From Bryum argenteum (lineage: Eukaryota > Streptophyta > Bryopsida > Bryales > Bryaceae): 64,000 nt of DNA. Numbering within the stretch: position 1 is the first letter of the stretch; each line of letters opens with the position of its first letter. Below, one piece after another: positions 58,082-64,000 of this stretch. The notes below the pieces were generated by a model that ran no database searches, had not been told where the DNA came from, and saw only the letters and a program-made list of their open reading frames with translations. The translations under genes and the position numbers were made by a program. The DNA lies in assembly GCA_037043015.1 (NCBI GenBank), contig CM073322.1:474101-538100 (forward strand), in the 5' to 3' direction.

Positions 58082-58613
58082 CTTTGAAAAAAGGCAGTTT
58101 CAAGATGAAAACATAAGAATGAGGCCTTGCAATTTTAGGGGTCGAGCACCTCCAATAGAAAGCTGCAGTAGATCTCGTTGATTTCACACTTCACACAACA
58201 TCTTGAACTGCTCTGATTAACACTTTTCCACATCCTTGCAAAGATCGCCTTGTTTTTTGAGCTACCGCAGTGGCCTTATCAGGAAGGTCAAATGCAGGTC
58301 TATACATTAATCTTCCTTCCCTTTCATCCATATCCAACGACAACACTTAGGGTCACTTTATAATTGGGGCCGGATTAAGGGCCGACCCGAATTATTGAAA
58401 TTTTGACCAATAGGATGGCTCGATTTTTTCAAATCGGGCCCAAGGGCTTTATACTAGGGCCTGACTGGAACTTCACTTTATCCTATGTGGCATCCTATAG
58501 TTTTGGCGCCAAAACATTCAAAGGAAGGTAACAACCATCTTGAAATGAGATAGCCATAAGAGATGCATTGAACTTAGATAAAATGGTAACTAAAACTGAG
58601 ATAGCATGTTCGG

Positions 58614-60307
58614 TTACAACTTCGAGATTGGTGGTTTCGAGTAATCACTCGCAGTGCCTGCTCTCCTATCTTGAGCTCTCCTGGCAGCAGATCTGTAGAG
58701 CATTTTGTGGACTTCATCAAAATGTGGAGAAGTGGCTTTCTTCACCGCAGCTATCCATGCCGCGACACGTTTTTTGGAGCTCAGAATCGCTGTCACCTCG
58801 TCTTCACCCAGAAGCTGCAAAAGAGAATGAGAAGAATTCAGGAGCCATGCACACAGAAAAGAGCATTCGGGAAGAGGCAAACCTGCAGTTGCATGATCTC
58901 ACAAACGAGACTCAAATCAGCGATGGACGGTTGCCTCCCGGATGCCAGAAACGGGTATCCGTCTTGCAACCACACTGTCTCAATTACGTGCAACGATCGC
59001 TCGAGTATTGCCAACCCTTCTGATGCTGCTCTCGCGTCCAATTCGGCACCTAACACGGGTGCTATTACCTTGTTAAACACCAACGTCACTGCAACACCCC
59101 ATCAATCCAAACAAGAGTTACCACAAGTGTTACAGGCCACCTTGGAGGAAAATTTGCGAGGTGCATCTTTTGAGACCATTGCCGAGTCAATCGGTGCACG
59201 CATCAACAAGTTCCATTGATCTTGTGAATTGAACGATTTGTGTTGCAATGTACCCTAAATGTAGATGCCATTTAACGTGATTTGGCATTGTAGTGTAGTG
59301 TTTTGTACAGTAGATTGTTTTTGGTTAAATCTAGCCACATCTTCAATTAACTTGTGACATTCTTCGACCGTGTGCAGGCAATCATACTCGTATTCAGTTC
59401 TTCTAGGTTTTGCAGGACTTTCGTTCTTACCATGAATTGGGAACCTTTTCGTAAGGAAGTGTAATTTGGCATCGTCAGATACGGAACGCAGCAGTATGTG
59501 AGAAGCTTTCATACTTAGAAGGAAGTTCGTAGTTAATGAAGAGCAGAGCTCACTTACTTGAGCCTCGTCGCAGATTCAAGTGATGCCAATCGAGCACGGA
59601 TTTGATCTTAGCTCTCCGCTGACCGTCAGCTGGATACCTTCACAGCCACACACAAATGCTTAGTAATCATCTACAAATGCAACAAAAGCATCCATCCGAA
59701 ATGGCTAATTAGAGATTCTTTGCAGTCTCATTCATGGCAAGTAGTGAAAGTCCAAAGTCTCAGAAAAAACAATTCAGAATCAGGGGAGGGGAGATGTTAG
59801 AGTCACCAGTGATCAGCTAAACCTGGACGAGTTGCTGCCAAGTACTCCATAATGGCATGACTGCAAACAAGAAAAACCACAATCACAAGGATCAAAAATC
59901 ATCGATAGAACAATGTTACGAAAAACTTAACCTAGAAAACATTCAAATCACCTTTCAGAGAGCTTGAAGCGGCCATCGACTATGCACGGAATTTGTCCCA
60001 AGGGATTGATTGCTGCAGAACGCCGAGAAACAATCTCATGCTCCAGATTTGTCAACTACTAATCAACTCAAAATTTCTCTAACCTTTGAACTCTGACGTC
60101 TTCTGTTGCCCTTTCTGTATATTGACCAGATGAAGCTCCACGTCGATGTTATTCAGTCTGCCAATAATCAGTTCCTTAGAAATGTCGAAATCTCCTGATT
60201 CTGAACAAGAATTGGGTGACGCACCTGCAGAAGAGAATTACAGCGCGACTGGGCTGGGACATGAGATCCATGTACAGCCTCAAGTTGCTTGAGGGCGCCA
60301 TAGCCAT
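58614..60307 (-). CDS. Theta-class glutathione S-transferase
   Basis: Seven exons: 60307-60225, 60157-60084, 60012-59952, 59860-59807, 59637-59558, 59088-58883 and 58814-58614, giving 252 residues with all phases consistent. The N-terminal thioredoxin-like domain begins MAMAPSSNLRLYMDLMSQPS. Theta GSTs use a Ser in this first strand-helix turn to activate glutathione. The conserved QIPCIVDG (cis-Pro) and LSESHAIMEYLA (glutathione gamma-Glu contact) follow. The helical C-terminal domain has ADHWYPAD, LDWHHLNLRRGS, QPSIADLSLVCEIMQLQ and SPHFDEVHKMLY, all theta-type. Members conjugate glutathione and reduce organic hydroperoxides, in cytosol, nucleus or peroxisome. There is no C-terminal SKL: the protein ends ISKL after a 20-residue Arg/Ser tail. 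A second in-frame ATG follows at codon 3. Confidence 0.93.
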
Positions 60308-62707
60308 GTCCTGTTTGCAAATTACTGCACCCAGAAGTGAAATTCTAAGATCAAAAGCTTCGATCGCGAAGAGTTAGGGTTTAAGAAGGACAACATAGTC
60401 ATCGCTTGAGAGACACTAACCCACTGCAAAAAGGTTAAGAAAATGGACATTCACAGAAATCGCCAATTAGCAGCTCCTCCATCACCTACATAGACGAAGG
60501 TTTGATGATTCTGTATAGAAGTTTGAATTTTTGCATTCGAGTATGACGATAGTAAGGAGACGTTTGTGGGTAAAGGATTTGCATACAGGAGCTTCCGTCA
60601 GTGGTTCTGCTAGTTTTCGTTCACTTAGGGCCGCTTTAACTTACATGGGAGTCAAGCCTTTCAAAGGACTAGTCTAGTTCTTGCAATTGGCATGAAGGGT
60701 CTTACATGGAGATTTGAGATTTAAGGTCAATTTCTTGATGTTTTAAAAAAAATATGTGGGTACAAGTTGTGACACGGTATGCGCTTTAGAATTTGAGAGT
60801 CACAAGAATGGAATGCCAATTTATGATTTTAGGACTGCTGCTTGATTTCACTACAAAATATCATTTGATTACAAGTAGTAATGCCATCTGAAACATTTTG
60901 AAGCGTTGGATTTTCATAGAATTATTGATACTCACAATCGTGAAGATATTTGAAGAAAATTGTGGAGCTCCTCGTACTAGTACTCTACAAGATCCAATGG
61001 TTTCAATTTTGTGAAACATCTCAAAAAAAATCCATTTAGTTGCTCATTTTGGGAGAAAGTTGAAGGTTACCACCTCCTTGGGGTGTTAGGGTAACGTCTC
61101 AAAGACAAGAGTAAGTAAACTCCCTCTAACTCTCTCCTGAACTTCATGTAAGTTGACCATAAAAATCATTTGTCTTTGTAAGCATATAAACCTCAACCCT
61201 TTAATGCAAAAGAGGCCCAATTTCGTCCGTTGATGTCATTTAACATGATTTTTAAATCTATCACAAATTAAACTTTAAGGTACTCACAATGGATGTGCAT
61301 GGCTTTTTAAGTGACTCAAAAGCATCTGAGAACCCTGATTGTACAAAATTGAAAAGATTGAAAAGAAAATTAAGGAGATTGAATTTCCAACTATAAAATC
61401 TTCAATTAATTGTCCTAATTATGTACCTGAGTTGTCGGATTTGGAAATTTGTTTGTCCTCTGCGAATTGAGGTTTGACTACACTAATTTGGGCGTGTTGA
61501 CTAGAGCAGCTACAAAGGGTCTAAGTGTTTATTTGTTCTATGACTTTTTAATGTTGTTTCGTTGTCCGGGCCGACACACCCGCGCTTTCTCCATTGTCCC
61601 ACATGGCATCCACCTTGCGCCAACGTGGGCGTCCATGTGGAAGCTACGTTGTTAATTTTTCACCTAGGCATAGCCGCATCATCAATTTTTAACCTCACCA
61701 AATAGTCAATGCCCCGTTGACTACATGTAGGCCTTTATTAGACCTCTATTAGATGTGTATATCGGGCGGGGGGACGAACCGGATGACCCACCACTATAAC
61801 AATCCCCCGACTATGACAACCCTAAGTTGGTATGTACATATGATGTACTAATTGGAAAACATATTTAGTATAAATTTCTATGAGGACCCATAATTTAACA
61901 TAGGTCTACCACCAAAAGTCCCAGTTCAACAAATTTGCCTTTCTTAGTAGAGATTCTTATCATTACTAATACCAACACAACATGGTCCTTACATCGATAG
62001 GCACTTCCTATCTTCTTGAGGCCTATGCAATGAAGAAAATGGAAATGCACCCAATCAAATGCATCAAAGAGAGCTAGCCTCAACTCCTTGTGTGAAACTT
62101 TCCCTATACTTCATCCACAATTCAGTGTATTACAAGAATTCTATGAATAAGCTAATGGAGGCAAAAATAACTTATTGTATTTTTACCTTATATTGCAGAG
62201 AAGTAAACTTGTATTTCACATGGATACTTCAAAATTAATCCCTTCGAAGACAAGAATCTCTTACTCAAATGACTATTCTCAATGATCGATATCATTCATG
62301 ATCTGAACAATATTGATTCATAGTGAGGAGATGCATTCGTTTTCAAAAACAATCATCAAAGCGTCAAAACTTCTCCAAATTGGTAAATTGGTAAAAGGCA
62401 CAACCTTCCATTGAATACACTCTTCAAGATGAGATAAACAATCAACAAATGAAACATCATAAACACAATGAATCACCAAACATGAGTCTCAGACGACTAA
62501 TATTGAATGAAGAATTCGAATAATTATACAGCAAGTTCCAATGTGTACAATCACCGACTTGGTCGAAACAAATCGAAAGTGGATGGCCGTTATTACTGCA
62601 AAATTCTGGCACATAAGAAGTAGTTCAGTCCTAAGCTCCAGGGGAATCCTACTCGTAGCACCTAACATCCTACATTTTCGGCAACATCTTGACAGAAGAA
62701 TCGAACC
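60308..62707. other. Intergenic DNA, no gene seen
   Basis: AT-rich with no recognisable coding region or clear transposon ends. A short GC-rich patch at 61560-61650 has no recognised product. The first few hundred bases should contain the GST promoter. Confidence 0.45.
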
Positions 62708-62825
62708 AACATGCTCATGATTGATCTCACTTGGCCGATTTAAGGTCATCCAGAGGAGGATCAGCAACATGCTCATCATCGATCTCACTTGGCCGATTCC
62801 AGGTCACCCGGAGGAGGATCAGCAG
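62708..62825. repeat. 58-bp tandem duplication across transporter stop codon
   Basis: AACATGCTCAT...GATCTCACTTGGCCGAT...GGAGGATCAGC occurs twice with a 58-bp period (62710-62767 and 62768-62825). The functional stop is at 62785-62787. The outer copy encodes a second DPPLDDLKSAK-stop in another frame, now in the 3' UTR. Confidence 0.85.
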
Positions 62826-64000
62826 GAGCCGGAGCCTTGGCGAGGAAGAATGCATAAATGATGAGGTAAGAGTAGCCGATGGTCGGAACAATCTGCCCAA
62901 TTCTGGTGCTCGTCTTGTCGGCAATAGCACCTTCGATCGGAGGGAAAATCGCTCCACCACCTACACCCATCACTACAAAAGCTCCAGCTCGCTTCGTATT
63001 GCCGCCCAAGTCTTGGAGAGCAAGCGTGAAGATCGTCGGATACATACACGACTCGAAGAAGAACAGGATCATGATGCTCACGATGCCTCCGATTCCGTGA
63101 ATTGCAGCGGAAAGTGCACACAGCACGGTGCACAGGATCGCATACACCCCAAGAATGAACCTCGCTTGAATGAACCTCATCAGGAAAGTTGCGAAGAATC
63201 GACCCACCGTGAACAAAATCAAGGAATACGACAGAAATTGCGACGACTTCGAATCGGAGGTGATCCCATCTTCATTCGCCAAGTTGATGAAGAACGTCGC
63301 AACTGTGACTTGCGAAGCAACATACAACCACTGTGCCAACACTCCACCGACGAAATGCTTCTGTTTCAAGAGTGGCTTTGTCGGAAGCTCACATTCCTGT
63401 GACATCATGTCGTCAGTAATCTCCGGTAATCTTGCGAAGAAGAACCCGACTGCCACGAGAAAGACGGCACCGGCGATGCCGACGTAGATGTACTTGACGG
63501 AAGTCAGATTGTCGGTATTGTCCCCGGAGAAGAAGAATTTCGATGCGATCAATGGTCCGGCGAAGCTGCCGACACCATTGAACGACTGCGAGAAGTTCAA
63601 TCGAAAGGAGGCAGTCTTGGGGTTGCCGAGCACGGTGACGTAGGTGTTGGCTGCAACTTCGAGGTTTGAGAGCCCACAGGCGATGACAAAAGTTGCGGCG
63701 ACAAAACCTGGGAAGGTCTCGAATTGGGCGCAGGGCCAGAAACATACAGCTCCGATGACATACAGCATCAGGCCCACCAGGATGGAGACCTTGTAGCCGA
63801 AGCGCCGGACTACTGGTGTTCCTATCAACGGAGGGAAGATGATGTAAGCGCCGAAGTATGCGACTTGGAGCCCCGTCGACTCAAGCTTGGTGAGTCCCAG
63901 CACATTCTGGAAGTGCTTGTTCAGGACATCTAGTAAGCCGTATGCGAATCCCCAGAGAAAAAACAGGATCGTCACCAGCATTAATGGGTATAAGGCCTTT
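62785..64000 (-). CDS. FucP-like MFS sugar:proton symporter, 5' partial
   Basis: 398 codons from ATG 63981 to TGA 62785, but the frame stays open to the window edge with KALYPL upstream. In this family that stretch precedes the first helix, so the true start lies outside. Best match is the L-fucose permease group: LFFLWGFAYGLLDVLNKHFQ in helix 1 and GLSNLEVAANTYVTVLGN in helix 4. D18 and E108 (counting from ATG 63981) align with the two acidic residues used for proton coupling and sugar binding in bacterial FucP. About twelve hydrophobic segments are present. No intron is visible in this part. Such transporters are common in bacteria and fungi and sparse in plants. Sugar specificity cannot be read from sequence. 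Confidence 0.87.
   Translation of the reverse strand, partial: KALYPLMLVTILFFLWGFAYGLLDVLNKHFQNVLGLTKLESTGLQVAYFGAYIIFPPLIGTPVVRRFGYKVSILVGLMLYVIGAVCFWPCAQFETFPGFVAATFVIACGLSNLEVAANTYVTVLGNPKTASFRLNFSQSFNGVGSFAGPLIASKFFFSGDNTDNLTSVKYIYVGIAGAVFLVAVGFFFARLPEITDDMMSQECELPTKPLLKQKHFVGGVLAQWLYVASQVTVATFFINLANEDGITSDSKSSQFLSYSLILFTVGRFFATFLMRFIQARFILGVYAILCTVLCALSAAIHGIGGIVSIMILFFFESCMYPTIFTLALQDLGGNTKRAGAFVVMGVGGGAIFPPIEGAIADKTSTRIGQIVPTIGYSYLIIYAFFLAKAPAPADPPPGDLESAK

Noticed and set aside
59255..59512. 85-codon minus-strand frame
   Set aside because: It lies wholly in the fifth intron of the GST gene and matches no GST sequence.

Overview
The window is nuclear DNA of a land plant. Genes are split by short GT-AG introns (about 55-470 bp), and the families are plant ones: a BT1-type mitochondrial-carrier protein, a theta-class glutathione S-transferase, and a bHLH factor with an atypical HIW basic region. 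Intergenic DNA is AT-rich and full of small transposons. A fucose-permease-like MFS transporter and a piggyBac element suggest a non-seed plant (bryophyte or lycophyte grade). That placement is inference; no marker here fixes the species.

Layout. 1-6.3 kb: a divergent gene pair, a four-exon carrier gene (-) and a six-exon membrane-anchored SMP-30/gluconolactonase-like gene (+), separated by about 1 kb with G-box/ABRE motifs. 6.5-40.1 kb: a head-to-tail triplicated locus (units 6503-16267, 16268-31934, 31935-40107). Each unit carries one minus-strand gene for the same unrecognised multi-pass membrane protein; the third copy is frameshifted. The units differ by transposon insertions, so they give exact empty sites for several elements. 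The largest is a 5.7-kb piggyBac element (16895-22594) in unit 2, flanked by TTAA, whose transposase is broken. 40.1-45.3 kb: nested TTAA-flanked MITEs, a 1.5-kb foldback element and two long poly(A) tracts. 46.2-47.7 kb: a bHLH gene (-) whose first intron is best read as GC-AG. 48-58 kb: gene-poor DNA with CACTA-type and TTAA-type MITEs and a Helitron-like end. 58.6-60.3 kb: a complete seven-exon theta GST gene (-). 62.8-64 kb: a FucP-type MFS transporter (-) whose 5' end lies beyond the window.

The host genes do not form an obvious pathway. The unifying story is transposition. TTAA-inserting elements ending CCCCTAAAG or CCCTTAA occur in every intergenic region, and the one transposase-bearing copy has matching CCCCTAAAGG termini. 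The most novel coding item is the triplicated membrane protein, which has an internal two-fold sequence repeat and matches no family I recognise. Splice junctions were set by reading-frame continuity, consensus sites and family homology. No transcript evidence was available.
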